From contig CP001769.1 in assembly GCA_000024525.1 (NCBI GenBank), positions 7,969,001 to 8,033,000 on the forward strand: a stretch of DNA of 64,000 bases. Reading direction: 5' to 3'. Below, piece after piece: positions 43,852 to 52,371 of this stretch. Both the position numbers and the translations under genes were made by a program. The notes below the pieces were generated by a model. It saw only the letters and a list, made by a program, of their open reading frames with translations, was not told the DNA's origin and made no database searches. Within the stretch, counting starts at the first letter, position 1. Every line of letters starts with the position of its first letter. This stretch comes from Spirosoma linguale DSM 74. GTDB taxonomy: Bacteria; Bacteroidota; Bacteroidia; Cytophagales; Spirosomataceae.

Positions 43852-43884
43852 CTAACCTGTTGTTTAAGTGGGAGTTATAGTAAT

Positions 43885-44382
43885 CTACTTTGCTTTAATC
43901 CATCCCCGATTTGTCTGCTGGTACCCCCAGCTGGCAGGAGGATATGCAAAATGGACCTGTAAACGTAAGCGACCGTGTTGAACCGTTTTATGAAGAAACG
44001 TTATTTTCGCCCTGCGGTCGTAGAAATCATTCACCCAAAGCTGATCGATTAAACCCGGCATCAATGAGCCTTTAATTGCCACGAGTGGATGGTTGGGGTA
44101 GACTACAAGAATAGTAGCTGTGGAGTCATCGACTTGCCCCACTGCTCGAATAGATAGTGTACTACCCTCTCCACGTTGACTTTGGTCAGCTCCTACATAG
44201 AAGGTAGTGTCCCTGGCTACACTAGCTAATTCAATACTGGTATCTGGAAGTGCATTAGCATACAGGAAAATTGCAAAAGCAAATCCAAATACGCCAATCA
44301 GAATACTAAAGCCTAGCAATGCACTTAAGATGATCTTAAGGACTGTTTGACCAAAAGTTTCAATGGTTTCTTCACTCTTCAT
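43885..44382 (-). CDS. Hypothetical single-pass membrane protein
   Basis: This 165-residue protein has one membrane helix at about 14-42 (LKIILSALLGFSILIGVFGFAFAIFLYAN) and a periplasmic beta-rich tail (TTFYVGADQSQRGEGSTLSIRAVGQVDDSTATILVVYPNHPLVAIKG...). It lies 33 bp upstream of the TlpA-like gene on the same strand and probably shares its transcript. It was not recognised as a member of a known family. Confidence 0.5.
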   Translation of the reverse strand: MKSEETIETFGQTVLKIILSALLGFSILIGVFGFAFAIFLYANALPDTSIELASVARDTTFYVGADQSQRGEGSTLSIRAVGQVDDSTATILVVYPNHPLVAIKGSLMPGLIDQLWVNDFYDRRAKITFLHKTVQHGRLRLQVHFAYPPASWGYQQTNRGWIKAK

Positions 44383-44596
44383 TCTATTTTAGAATCTAAC
44401 GTTATACTAACCTGAGAGAAAAGTTAACCATACTTTCCGTTTTGTAAAGTAAATAGTTAGCTCATTTCACGGCCTGTTGAGTAGGTCACGAGGATGCCAA
44501 ACTGATGGGCAGATTTATCCGTGCCTTCGTACGAGATGGCAACGCGGCTCCCCGTAAACGGACACTGAACGTCGCTAAGCCGGAACTACACGCAAC

Positions 44597-44632
44597 AAAA
44601 CGCCTGCCTGTTTGGGGACTTCGAATCAGGCG
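44597..44632 (-). terminator. Possible terminator after the PAS kinase gene
   Basis: On the minus strand, CGCCTG (44632-44627) can pair with CAGGCG (44606-44601), followed by TTTTGTTG. The stem starts inside the stop codon of the kinase gene and is short, with a long loop, so this is tentative. Confidence 0.3.
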
Positions 44633-47145
44633 GGTAGATAGACGCTGAAGGTAGCTCCCTGACCGGGCTGGCTCGTGGCGGTAATGGCTCCGCCATGATT
44701 GGCCGCCACCTTCTCGCAGATGGCTAAACCAATGCCCGTACCCTCGTACTGATTTTTTCCCTGCAGGCGCTGAAACACCTGAAAAATACGGTCTATGTAC
44801 TTCCCTTCGAAACCAATGCCGTTGTCGATGACCTCAATCTGGTGATAGGCCGCAGCTGCCCGGGCGGGGGTGATGCCAACCGGCAGGGCACCCGCCCCGA
44901 CCGTTTGGAAACGGACCTGAATCCGAGGCACGGTATCCGGTCGATGGAACTTTAGGGCATTGCTCAGGAGGTTCAGGAAGAGTTGGCCTAACTGCGACGC
45001 GTCGCCCAGTACCAGGGGTAACGATTGGACCTCAATCTCGGCTCCGGTTTCCGCTATCCGAAGCTCCAGATCACTCAGCGCCCACTCGACCACCTTGTTC
45101 AGGTCGACGGCCTGATTAGCCTCCTGGCGGGTAGAAATGCGTGAATACGCCAGCAAATCCCGGATAAGCACCGACATTCGGTAGGCGGCTGCCTGCATGC
45201 GGTCGAGGTAGTTGACGCCCCCGCCCAGCGTTTCGGCATATTGTTCTTTCAGCAGATCCCCAAATTGCTGAATCTTGCGCAGGGGCTCCTGCAAATCGTG
45301 AGAGGCCACATAGGCAAACTGCCCGAGGTTCTCGTTCGAGCGCTGTAAATCCTGAATAGAGGCCTGTAATTGCTGGGTCCGCTGCTGCACCTGCAAGTCC
45401 AGTTCGGTAGACAGGGTCCGTAAACGGGCTTCGCTTTCGGCCAGTTCCTGACGGGCTATCCGCTGGTCATGAACATCGACCACGGTACCAATCATCCCGG
45501 CATAGGTGCCATCTGCTGCAAAGCGGGGACTACCCAGGTCAATTGCCCAGCGGTACTGCCCATCGCGCTGGCGTAAGCGGTAGAGTGCCTGAAAGGAGGC
45601 CTGGTTCTGGTTAGCCTCAAGGAAGACTCTACTCGTTTCGGCCTTGTCGTCGGGGTGGGTAGCGTCGAGCCAGCCAAACCCCTGGGCTTCGTCGGTAGTC
45701 TGGCCGGTGGTTTCGTGCCACTGTTTGTTGAGGTAGGTGCAGTACCCGTCGGGCTGCGTTTCCCACATAATGGCGGGTACGGCATCCGTCAACCGGCGAA
45801 AGTAGGCTTCGCTTTCCAGTCGTTGTTTTCGGGCCAGCACTTCCTGTGTCACCTCAACGGCCATTTCCAGCACCGCATAGATTTCGCCAGCGGCATTGCG
45901 CAACGGCTTCAAACTAATGTCAAAATAGTAGGTTCCGGGTACGCCATTGATAACCAGATCGGCGGGTGCTTCCTTGGCATCAAATGACTTACCTGTAGTA
46001 AATACGTTATCCAGGAGCTGGATAGCTGGGGTGTCTACCGGTCTTTTCAACACCTCCCGAATGGGTTTGCCCACAATGGAAGGACCCTGCCCGAAGAAGG
46101 TGATCATGGATTCATTGGCAAGGTCAATCCGCATTTCGGGACCTACGAACAGGCAGGTAGCAACGGGAGCCTGCTCGATGAGGGTGCGAAATTTGGCTTC
46201 ACTGGCTTCCAGATCCTGTCGGGATAGTACCTGCCCGGTCACATCCTGGCAAAGCAGAATGATCCCGCTAATGGTATCGTCCGGTTCCTTATAAGGCTGA
46301 ACGGTTAGATTTACATAACCTTCCTTTTTCGATCCCTCAACGACCGAAACATAGGGGTGATCGTAGCGGTACAGGCATTCGCCGGTTCGCTTGACGTGCT
46401 CAATGAAGGGGCTGAGATCGGGCCGGGCTTCGGGAACGACATCGAAAAAGCGGTTTCCCTGTAAGCTGTCCGGACGGCGCCCAACGAGTTGAGCATAAGC
46501 CTCGTTAACGATCTCTATATTCAGGTCCGGGCCACTCAGCACAGCAATGCCTACCGACGCTTTTTGCACCAGTTGCTGAAAACGTTGCTCGGAGGCTTGC
46601 AGTCGATTGAAGCCCTGCACTTTCTGGGTAGTTTCGAAGCAGGTAACCAGCACACCTGCTACCTTGCCGGACTCATCCTTAACGGGACTGTAACTAAATG
46701 TCCAGCGGGTATTTTCAAGCTTTCCGTTCCGATAGATGGGAATGAGCTGGTCCTCCCCCCAGGGGGCCTCTTCTCCGTCCAATACCTGCCTGATCAGGGG
46801 ATAAATAGTCGACCATGTTTCCGGCCAGCAATCCGGTCCTTTCTGGCCGAGGGCAGTAGGATGTTTACCGTTTTGGTCTAAACTGGGCCGGTAAGCATCA
46901 TTGTAAAACTGAATCAGTTCCGATCCCCACCACAAAAACATGGGAAACCGGGCGTTTAGAATAATACTCAACGTGGCCCGCAGGCTTTGCGGCCAGTGGT
47001 CGGGTGTACCCAGTGATGTCTTTGACCAGTCATACTGTCGGGTAAGCGCCCCCATCTCTCCGCCATCGGCCAGGAAGGGGTACGTATGGGCGGTAGCAGT
47101 GGTTTCCAAACAATTACAGTCTATGGATATAGGCAAGTTAGCCAA
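44626..47145 (-). CDS. Multi-PAS sensor histidine kinase
   Basis: This roughly 839-residue soluble kinase has four PAS/PAC units: about 30-175 (WSKTSLGTPDHWPQSLRATLSIILNARFPMFLWWG), 185-310 (VGIAVLSGPDLNIEIVNEAYAQLVGRRPDSLQG), 315-440 and 445-570 (VPAIMWETQPDGYCTYLNKQWHETTGQ). A coiled coil follows, then a HisKA domain with the phospho-acceptor His in FAYVASHDLQEPLRKIQQF, and a HATPase_c domain (FLNLLSNALKFH; IEVIDNGIGFEGKYIDRIFQVFQRLQGKNQYEGTGIGLAICEKV; GATFSVYLPA). No membrane segment is visible. The only in-frame upstream start is TTG at 47145; the exact start is uncertain. There is no response regulator beside it, so it is an orphan kinase in this window. Confidence 0.88.
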   Translation of the reverse strand: MANLPISIDCNCLETTATAHTYPFLADGGEMGALTRQYDWSKTSLGTPDHWPQSLRATLSIILNARFPMFLWWGSELIQFYNDAYRPSLDQNGKHPTALGQKGPDCWPETWSTIYPLIRQVLDGEEAPWGEDQLIPIYRNGKLENTRWTFSYSPVKDESGKVAGVLVTCFETTQKVQGFNRLQASEQRFQQLVQKASVGIAVLSGPDLNIEIVNEAYAQLVGRRPDSLQGNRFFDVVPEARPDLSPFIEHVKRTGECLYRYDHPYVSVVEGSKKEGYVNLTVQPYKEPDDTISGIILLCQDVTGQVLSRQDLEASEAKFRTLIEQAPVATCLFVGPEMRIDLANESMITFFGQGPSIVGKPIREVLKRPVDTPAIQLLDNVFTTGKSFDAKEAPADLVINGVPGTYYFDISLKPLRNAAGEIYAVLEMAVEVTQEVLARKQRLESEAYFRRLTDAVPAIMWETQPDGYCTYLNKQWHETTGQTTDEAQGFGWLDATHPDDKAETSRVFLEANQNQASFQALYRLRQRDGQYRWAIDLGSPRFAADGTYAGMIGTVVDVHDQRIARQELAESEARLRTLSTELDLQVQQRTQQLQASIQDLQRSNENLGQFAYVASHDLQEPLRKIQQFGDLLKEQYAETLGGGVNYLDRMQAAAYRMSVLIRDLLAYSRISTRQEANQAVDLNKVVEWALSDLELRIAETGAEIEVQSLPLVLGDASQLGQLFLNLLSNALKFHRPDTVPRIQVRFQTVGAGALPVGITPARAAAAYHQIEVIDNGIGFEGKYIDRIFQVFQRLQGKNQYEGTGIGLAICEKVAANHGGAITATSQPGQGATFSVYLPA

Positions 47146-47574
47146 TCAGGAGCAATTAACTAAACAACCATAGTGCAAATGAACGGATCTGATTTGTTAC
47201 GGCTATCGTACTGGCCATGGTGCAGATCCATATAGCGACCACCCGCTTTGGCGGAGCGTACCCTCTGTGGAGGGCTGCGACGACCTGAATCATGCATCAA
47301 AAACTGGTTCGTTATTGTACGTACCCTTTCGATGATATGTAGCAGTAAAGATGGTACTTAATGTAGTCCGTATATGTAATTGTTTCATTTTCAGTTGTCT
47401 GATTCTGAAAACAAGAAACTATTTTCATTTTAATGAGTTCGTTACTAAGGAGAGGTGTATACGTTGGTTGCGGGTGTTATCATTTTGCAACCCTGGCAAT
47501 ACGTTTAAATCAGATTCGACTTTGCCATTGCAGTCAGCCCGTTAATTCTTTCCGGGAAGATCACCAAGTATACT
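47146..47574. other. Gene-free divergent region between PAS kinase and AraC regulator
   Basis: These 429 bp are AT-rich, especially 47330-47460, and contain no convincing gene. TAnnTTTG-like words with one mismatch (for example TACGTTTA near 47500) are present, but no complete promoter is seen. A shallow CCGCTTTGGCGGAGCG dyad lies near 47248-47263. Confidence 0.4.
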
Positions 47575-48156
47575 ATGAAACTCTACATCAAATATATGGT
47601 CAGTATGCGTTGTAAAATGATTGTACAGGCCGCACTCGATCAGCTCGGATTGGAGCATGAACCAGTCGAGTTAGGAGAGGTAGAACTTAAAACAGAAATT
47701 ATAAGTGAACAGCGGGATGAATTGAACCGCATTTTGGTGAAAGTAGGCCTCGAATTGATGGATAATCGGAAAGCTATACTGATTGAACGAATAAAGGCAG
47801 TCATCATTGACCTCGTTCATTATGCCAGTGAATTGCCTAAAATTAATAACTCTAACTACATCAGCGAGAAACTACACTATGATTACACATACCTGGCTAA
47901 CCTGTTCTCAGAGGTAACGGGTTCCACCATTGAGAAGTATATCATCAATCAGAAAATTGAAAAGGTAAAGGAATTGATACTTTATGATGAGCTTAATCTT
48001 ACCCAAATAGCCAACAAACTGAATTATAGTAGCGTAGCGCATCTATCCAACCAGTTCAAAAAAGTAACAGGCGTGACGCCCCGTTCTTATAAACAACTCT
48101 CGGCTAATAAGCGAATTGGGCTTGAAAATGTAGGGGTTTTGGTACCGTTTAGTTAA
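47575..48156 (+). CDS. Small AraC-family transcriptional regulator
   Basis: This 193-residue protein has a C-terminal AraC DNA-binding domain (about 100-180: ISEKLHYDYTYLANLFSEVTGSTIEKYIINQKIEKVKELILYDELNLTQIANKLNYSSVAHLSNQFKKVTGVTPRSYKQ), with both helix-turn-helix motifs. The roughly 70-residue N-terminal part begins MKLYIKYMVSMRCKMIVQAALDQLGL and resembles a ferredoxin-like sensor of the heavy-metal type, but with one Cys only. This arrangement is common in Cytophagales. It could control the downstream ice-binding gene (105 bp away, same direction). Confidence 0.85.
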   Translation: MKLYIKYMVSMRCKMIVQAALDQLGLEHEPVELGEVELKTEIISEQRDELNRILVKVGLELMDNRKAILIERIKAVIIDLVHYASELPKINNSNYISEKLHYDYTYLANLFSEVTGSTIEKYIINQKIEKVKELILYDELNLTQIANKLNYSSVAHLSNQFKKVTGVTPRSYKQLSANKRIGLENVGVLVPFS

Positions 48157-48218
48157 CGACGTGGTAATAATGTAACAAATAGGGTTTATAGTGTAAGATA
48201 TGCCCTTGTCGAATAATA

Positions 48219-48226
48219 TAAGTTTG
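48219..48226 (+). promoter_or_regulatory. TAnnTTTG -7-like box upstream of the ice-binding gene
   Basis: TAAGTTTG at 48219-48226 matches the Bacteroidota -7 element, 34 bp before the start at 48261. A TTG at a normal distance upstream was not found (the nearest, 48206-48208, is only 10 bp away), so it is a tentative half-promoter. Confidence 0.35.
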
Positions 48227-48260
48227 TTGTATAAAGGACTTTCTAATTTATTACAATCAA

Positions 48261-49487
48261 ATGGTACAAAAACCTCTACTTTGTCTACTTATGGTAACCC
48301 TGCTGACTCTACCGAAAGTTGTGTTCGGTCAGACGCTTAACCTGGGGACCACATCCGGATTTGCACTGTTCACCGCAAACGGAGCACTTACCAATGCAGG
48401 GGCATCTGCTATAGTAGGCGATATTGGTACGAACGTGGGAGCCATTAGTGGTTTCGAAACGGCATCCGTAACGGGCAGTACCCGTCCTGCCGGCAGTACG
48501 CAGTCCGTGCAGGCGGCCCTTGATGTTGTATCGGCTTATAATTCGATGGGTTTATTTACCTGCGGTACCCAGATAGCCGCTGAGTTAGGCGGTCAGACGC
48601 TGTCGCCGGGAGTCTCCTGTCAGAGTACGGCTTCGCCTACCACCTTGAATGGAACGTTAACATTAAGCGGGTCAGGAACCTTCATTATCAAACTAAGTAG
48701 TGCTCTGGTCACCGCAACAAACTCCAGTATTGTGCTGACAAATGGTGCTACCGCTAACAATGTATTTTTCCGAATAGAAGGAGCGGCAACGCTGGGTACC
48801 GGTTCTTCGTTCAAGGGAACTATACTGGCCCTGGGTGCTATCGTCCTGAACACTACAAACCTTGAAGGAAGAGCCCTGTCGACAACCGGAGCCATTACCC
48901 TGAATGCCAGTAACGTTACGAATGTAGCAGTCGCCAACCCTCTGCCGGTTTCGCTGGCGTCCTTCACGGTAAAGGCGCAGCCCAATCATACTGTAAGAAT
49001 AGACTGGGTAACATCGCTGGAAACCAATAATAAAAATTTCCTGATCGAGCGCAGCAAAGACTTAAGGCTCTTTGAGACCGTAGGTGTCGTGAGCGAACTG
49101 GCCCCTATGAGTAACGCTCTGAAGACTTACAATATGATTGACGCGATGCCTTATGCAGGTACCAGTTACTACCGCCTGACCCAAACCGATCTGAATGGTA
49201 AGGCCAGCGTTTACCCGGCTGTTTCGGTCGTGTTACGGGACGATGCCTATGGAGTATTTCCCAACCCGGTTGTGGGTGAAGGTAGGTTTGGCCTTCGGCT
49301 GGATGAGCCCGAAACGGCAACGGTAAAATTTTATAGTGCGGACGGACGTGCCTTACCACTTCAGAAGACGGGCGTTGAGTCGGGCAATCTTCTCCTGAAA
49401 ATGAGCAGCAAACTCGCAACCGGGGTGTACCTACTAACCGTTGAAGAACGGGGTCAGGCCCGTCAGCACCGTATTATTATCGAGTAA
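48261..49487 (+). CDS. DUF3494 ice-binding-like protein with T9SS sorting domain
   Basis: This 408-residue secreted protein has a signal peptide (to about residue 21, KVVFGQ) and a DUF3494 domain (about 22-225). The family's repeats are visible: LGTTSGFALFTANGALTNAGASAIVGDIGTNVGAISGF, TGSTRPAGS, LTLSGSGTFIIKLSSALVTATNSSIVLTNGATANNVFFRIEGAATLGTGSSFKGTILA and GRALSTTGAITLNASNVT. DUF3494 proteins are right-handed beta-helices that bind ice or act as adhesins. A short Fn3-like region (about 228-325) and a T9SS type A tail (about 330-408, VFPNPVVGEGRFGL...ATGVYLLTVEERGQARQHRIIIE) follow, so the protein should be exported to the surface by type IX secretion. A lasso-like precursor gene begins 50 bp downstream on the same strand. 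Confidence 0.92.
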   Translation: MVQKPLLCLLMVTLLTLPKVVFGQTLNLGTTSGFALFTANGALTNAGASAIVGDIGTNVGAISGFETASVTGSTRPAGSTQSVQAALDVVSAYNSMGLFTCGTQIAAELGGQTLSPGVSCQSTASPTTLNGTLTLSGSGTFIIKLSSALVTATNSSIVLTNGATANNVFFRIEGAATLGTGSSFKGTILALGAIVLNTTNLEGRALSTTGAITLNASNVTNVAVANPLPVSLASFTVKAQPNHTVRIDWVTSLETNNKNFLIERSKDLRLFETVGVVSELAPMSNALKTYNMIDAMPYAGTSYYRLTQTDLNGKASVYPAVSVVLRDDAYGVFPNPVVGEGRFGLRLDEPETATVKFYSADGRALPLQKTGVESGNLLLKMSSKLATGVYLLTVEERGQARQHRIIIE

Positions 49488-49536
49488 GGGTTTACGTATC
49501 AAATCGCGGATTTTATCCCATTAAATTTCATGACTC

Positions 49537-49680
49537 ATGAGCAAAAAAGCTATACATCATATATCCGCTTCTGTGCCTAAAAAGGCCTATAAGACCCCCA
49601 GGATCAAATCGCTGGGTAGTGTGAAGCAACTGACGTTAAAAACAGGTTCGGCCGTAGATGGTTTTGGTACGTTTGGTTAA
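49537..49680 (+). CDS. Lasso-type RiPP precursor-like peptide (47 aa)
   Basis: This 47-residue peptide (ATG 49537, TAA 49678-49680) was found by direct reading. It matches the lasso-peptide leader rule YxxPx(L/I)xxxGxxxxxT exactly: Tyr18, Pro21, Ile23, Gly27, Thr33. By the usual rule that the Thr is the penultimate leader residue, the core would start at Lys35 and run KTGSAVDGFGTFG; Asp41 would then be core position 7, one of the accepted ring-closure positions (7-9). A Lys at core position 1 is unusual, since most have Gly. No lasso peptidase (B1/B2) or asparagine-synthetase-like cyclase (C) is encoded in the window, so it would be an orphan precursor. It lies 50 bp after the ice-binding gene and 11 bp before a strong terminator, so it is probably co-transcribed with that gene. 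Confidence 0.65.
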   Translation: MSKKAIHHISASVPKKAYKTPRIKSLGSVKQLTLKTGSAVDGFGTFG

Positions 49681-49691
49681 CCGCTTCGGTT

Positions 49692-49752
49692 AACGTCTAC
49701 ATAAAAATAGCCTGACTGGTCATTCCAATCAGGCTATTTTTATGTAGACGTT
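49692..49752. terminator. Bidirectional intrinsic terminator
   Basis: Perfect 24-bp arms (49692-49715 and 49729-49752) pair over a 13-bp centre. The arms carry ATAAAAATAG and CTATTTTTAT, so each strand has a U-rich part in the stem's distal half. It lies between the convergent precursor peptide gene and the acyltransferase gene, the expected place for a shared terminator. Confidence 0.85.
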
Positions 49753-49759
49753 AGGATAC

Positions 49760-50905
49760 TTACACCCGCAGGAATACTTTTTTCTTGTAAAGTATGTACA
49801 AAAAGGCCCATTTGACGGCCAGAAAGGCAATTACCTCCCCAACAGCAGTGACCACTTCGGAAGATGACTGTTTGAGCAGACCGCCGAAGAAAAAACGGGC
49901 CGCGTACTCAAAGTCGATGAATTCGCCCGCCAGGTAAATCAGAATGGAATTCATGCCGATGACCGTGAAGAAAAACGTCCAGCGTTTGATACCTTTTACG
50001 TCAATAACCCAGTAGAATACGGCCAGCAGTAACAGGCTCAATCCACCCGTAACCAGCACGAACGAACTGGTCCAGAGGTTTTTGTTGATGGGGAAAACAA
50101 AATCCCAAAGCCAGCCGAGTAGTACAAAAGCCGCTCCGGCACCGAGCAGCAGCGCCGTTTTCTGATTGCCCGTTCTGCCATGCGTCCGCAGAAATGTACC
50201 GGCAAAAATACCCAGCAAGGTATTGTCGATGGCCGGGAGTGTCGAAAACAGGCCTTCCGGGTCATGAATCGTTTTGTACAAATGACCCGGCACCAGCATT
50301 CGGTCGATAAAGCTGGCCAGATTGCATTCCATGGTGAGTACCCCCGCCCCACATCCGGGTACCGGCACCAGCATCATCAGCGCCCAGTAGCCCAGCAACA
50401 GTCCCACGAACCAGATGTACTGAGCGCGGGGCCGGAAATACAGGTAGATCAATTGGGCAAACATCCCGGCAAGACCAATGCGACCCAGTACACTTGGGAA
50501 ACGCATGTCCTCGAAAACCCGGTTAAATAGCCCGTTGTTGTAAATGATGCCCAGCACAACCAGAATGAGCCCCCGGCTGATGATCTTGCGGGCAATCTTC
50601 GCTTTGTCTGTTCCCTGATCGAGCCGCGACCCGACCGAAAAAGGGGTGGACACGCCCGCCATGAACATGAACAGCGGAAAGATGAGGTCGTAGGCCCGAA
50701 ACCCGTTCCAGGCGGGGTGCGAAAACTGATCGGCTAATAGAATAGCCCCCGCCCAGCCGGTCGTTTTGGCCAGCACGTGAAAGATTTCTTCCCCGCCCAT
50801 AATCCAGAACATATCGAAGCCGCGCAGCGTATCGAGGGAGAGCAGTCGTTTAACGGGTGTTGGCTGAGCGATAGCCGGTTCAATAGGCGTCTGTAATGTA
50901 CTCAT
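49760..50905 (-). CDS. NagX/HGSNAT-like membrane acyltransferase (DUF5009), paralog of 31490-32584
   Basis: This 381-residue membrane protein has about 10 helices and the signature KRLLSLDTLRGFDMFWIMGGEEIFHVLAKTTGW, with FRAYDLIFPLFMFMAGVSTPF and HDPEGLFSTLPAIDNTLLGIFAGTFLR. Relatives acetylate amino sugars across a membrane using acetyl-CoA. It is at the distal end of the minus-strand cluster, downstream of the phosphoesterase genes. Compared with the paralog at 31490, it belongs to the longer 'DUF5009' type with the GGEEIFH motif. The acceptor is unknown. Confidence 0.82.
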   Translation of the reverse strand: MSTLQTPIEPAIAQPTPVKRLLSLDTLRGFDMFWIMGGEEIFHVLAKTTGWAGAILLADQFSHPAWNGFRAYDLIFPLFMFMAGVSTPFSVGSRLDQGTDKAKIARKIISRGLILVVLGIIYNNGLFNRVFEDMRFPSVLGRIGLAGMFAQLIYLYFRPRAQYIWFVGLLLGYWALMMLVPVPGCGAGVLTMECNLASFIDRMLVPGHLYKTIHDPEGLFSTLPAIDNTLLGIFAGTFLRTHGRTGNQKTALLLGAGAAFVLLGWLWDFVFPINKNLWTSSFVLVTGGLSLLLLAVFYWVIDVKGIKRWTFFFTVIGMNSILIYLAGEFIDFEYAARFFFGGLLKQSSSEVVTAVGEVIAFLAVKWAFLYILYKKKVFLRV

Positions 50906-50967
50906 TTGATGTAGGTTCTGGGAGAAACAGGCTTTTAACGAGGGAATAGGTATAGTACCAGCCCAAA

Positions 50968-52350
50968 TTAGTCTTTTTTTGCCTGTTTTCGGGCTTTGTA
51001 CGCCTTAAAACGATTATTGTATTCCTCCAGCTGGTCGGGTTTGTATCGTTTCTGGTACTCTGCCGGCAGATCGAGCCGTTCGGGAGCCAGCGCCGGAGCC
51101 TGATCGGCGAGGGTATTTTGCCCTTTGGGGTTTTTGATCAGCTCAAACGAATCGTATTTCTCACCCGTCACGGTATAGGACTGATACGACAGTCTGTCGC
51201 CGTCTATCGAGATCGTCTGGTACAATTGGGTGTTGGAGGCCGCCCGGTCCATCCAGTCCTGCAAACCGATGTCGTACATTTTAGGGCCGCTAACCGACAC
51301 CACATAAATGGGGCCATCTGGGTGTTTTCGACTCTTGCCCAGCGGCATGTTCAGCCCCCGGCCGTACGTGTGGTCATGTCCCTGCAAAACAAGGTCGACG
51401 CCCATTTTTTTATAAATCGGCTCCATCCGCTCGCGCCATTCATTGTTATCACGTCCCTGCTTTGTAGAATAAATGGGGTGATGGTGTACGACGACCGTCC
51501 AGCGGCTGGGGTTGTTGGTCAATACCTGCCTGAGCCAGTCGGCCTGAACCCTTAGTACGGCCGAATCAAGCAGAGCCGCCTGTGAATTTAAGGAAATAAA
51601 CCGGGTGCCCTGGTAATCAAAAAAGTAGGTGGTTTCTTCCAGCCCCTTTGGGCCGTTTTCGGGCAGTACGAATGAGGGGCGCCAGTGACGGGATACCTGG
51701 GTCTTTCCCTGTTCATCCTTAAAATACTCGTGGTTGCCGGGCGTTGCCAGGGTGGGCACCATGCCGTTGATCCAGCCTACCGCTTCGAACCACTCTGCCC
51801 ATTGCCAGTCGGCGTTGGAGGTGGTGATCAGGTCGCCCGCATGAATCATCAGATTCGCTTTCGGCAGGGTTGAATAAGCCCCCCGGATGGCGCGTGACCA
51901 TAGCGATCGGATGTCGTTCTGCGCATCGCCGAAATACAAAAAAGAAAACGGCGCGGGCCGGTCTTGCGCCGTTCTGAAGTGAAACCATTCGCTCCAGTGG
52001 GTGCCATCGCCCACGCGATAACTGTACTGCGTTCCCGGCTTCAGGTTTTTAAAATGTACCGAATGATACCGAACCGCTTTTCCGTCGAGAACAACCCGCT
52101 CGGTGGTGGCGGCCACGACCGAAGCGCTGCTGACGAAATCGGGCGAGGGGTCGGCTTCGGCAATGGCTCCCACGGCGGTTGTAACGGTCGAGTCGGTGCG
52201 CCAGTTGACCGATTGAGATGTGGCCGGATTACCCTGCCAGCCCAGGATGAGCCGGTCGGGGTAGGCCGTTGGCGAATAGTCTTTGTGGAGCTGCGCCCAA
52301 ACCGTCGACAGGCTCAGGACGAGCAGGCAAGTCAGAAAATGTTTTGTCAT
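50968..52350 (-). CDS. Secreted purple-acid-phosphatase-like metallophosphoesterase
   Basis: This 460-residue protein has a signal peptide (residues 1-19), an N-terminal fibronectin-like purple-acid-phosphatase domain (about 30-127), and a metallophosphatase domain. Metal ligands are visible at Asp142 (YFGDAQND), Asp173 (HAGDL), Asn206-His207 (GNHE), His289-291 (VVHHHPIY) and His325/His327 (GHDHTYGRG). The tyrosine that gives purple phosphatases their colour (GDxGxxY) is absent, so a plain dinuclear phosphoesterase is more likely. With the glycerophosphodiesterase next door it could strip phosphate from an organic phosphodiester in the periplasm. Confidence 0.9.
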   Translation of the reverse strand: MTKHFLTCLLVLSLSTVWAQLHKDYSPTAYPDRLILGWQGNPATSQSVNWRTDSTVTTAVGAIAEADPSPDFVSSASVVAATTERVVLDGKAVRYHSVHFKNLKPGTQYSYRVGDGTHWSEWFHFRTAQDRPAPFSFLYFGDAQNDIRSLWSRAIRGAYSTLPKANLMIHAGDLITTSNADWQWAEWFEAVGWINGMVPTLATPGNHEYFKDEQGKTQVSRHWRPSFVLPENGPKGLEETTYFFDYQGTRFISLNSQAALLDSAVLRVQADWLRQVLTNNPSRWTVVVHHHPIYSTKQGRDNNEWRERMEPIYKKMGVDLVLQGHDHTYGRGLNMPLGKSRKHPDGPIYVVSVSGPKMYDIGLQDWMDRAASNTQLYQTISIDGDRLSYQSYTVTGEKYDSFELIKNPKGQNTLADQAPALAPERLDLPAEYQKRYKPDQLEEYNNRFKAYKARKQAKKD

Positions 52351-52371
52351 ACTGATGAGAAAATTATACGC

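Noticed and set aside
49692..49752. Reading the perfect repeat at 49692-49752 as a mobile element
   Set aside because: Its place between convergent genes and the U-rich arms make a bidirectional terminator the simpler explanation.
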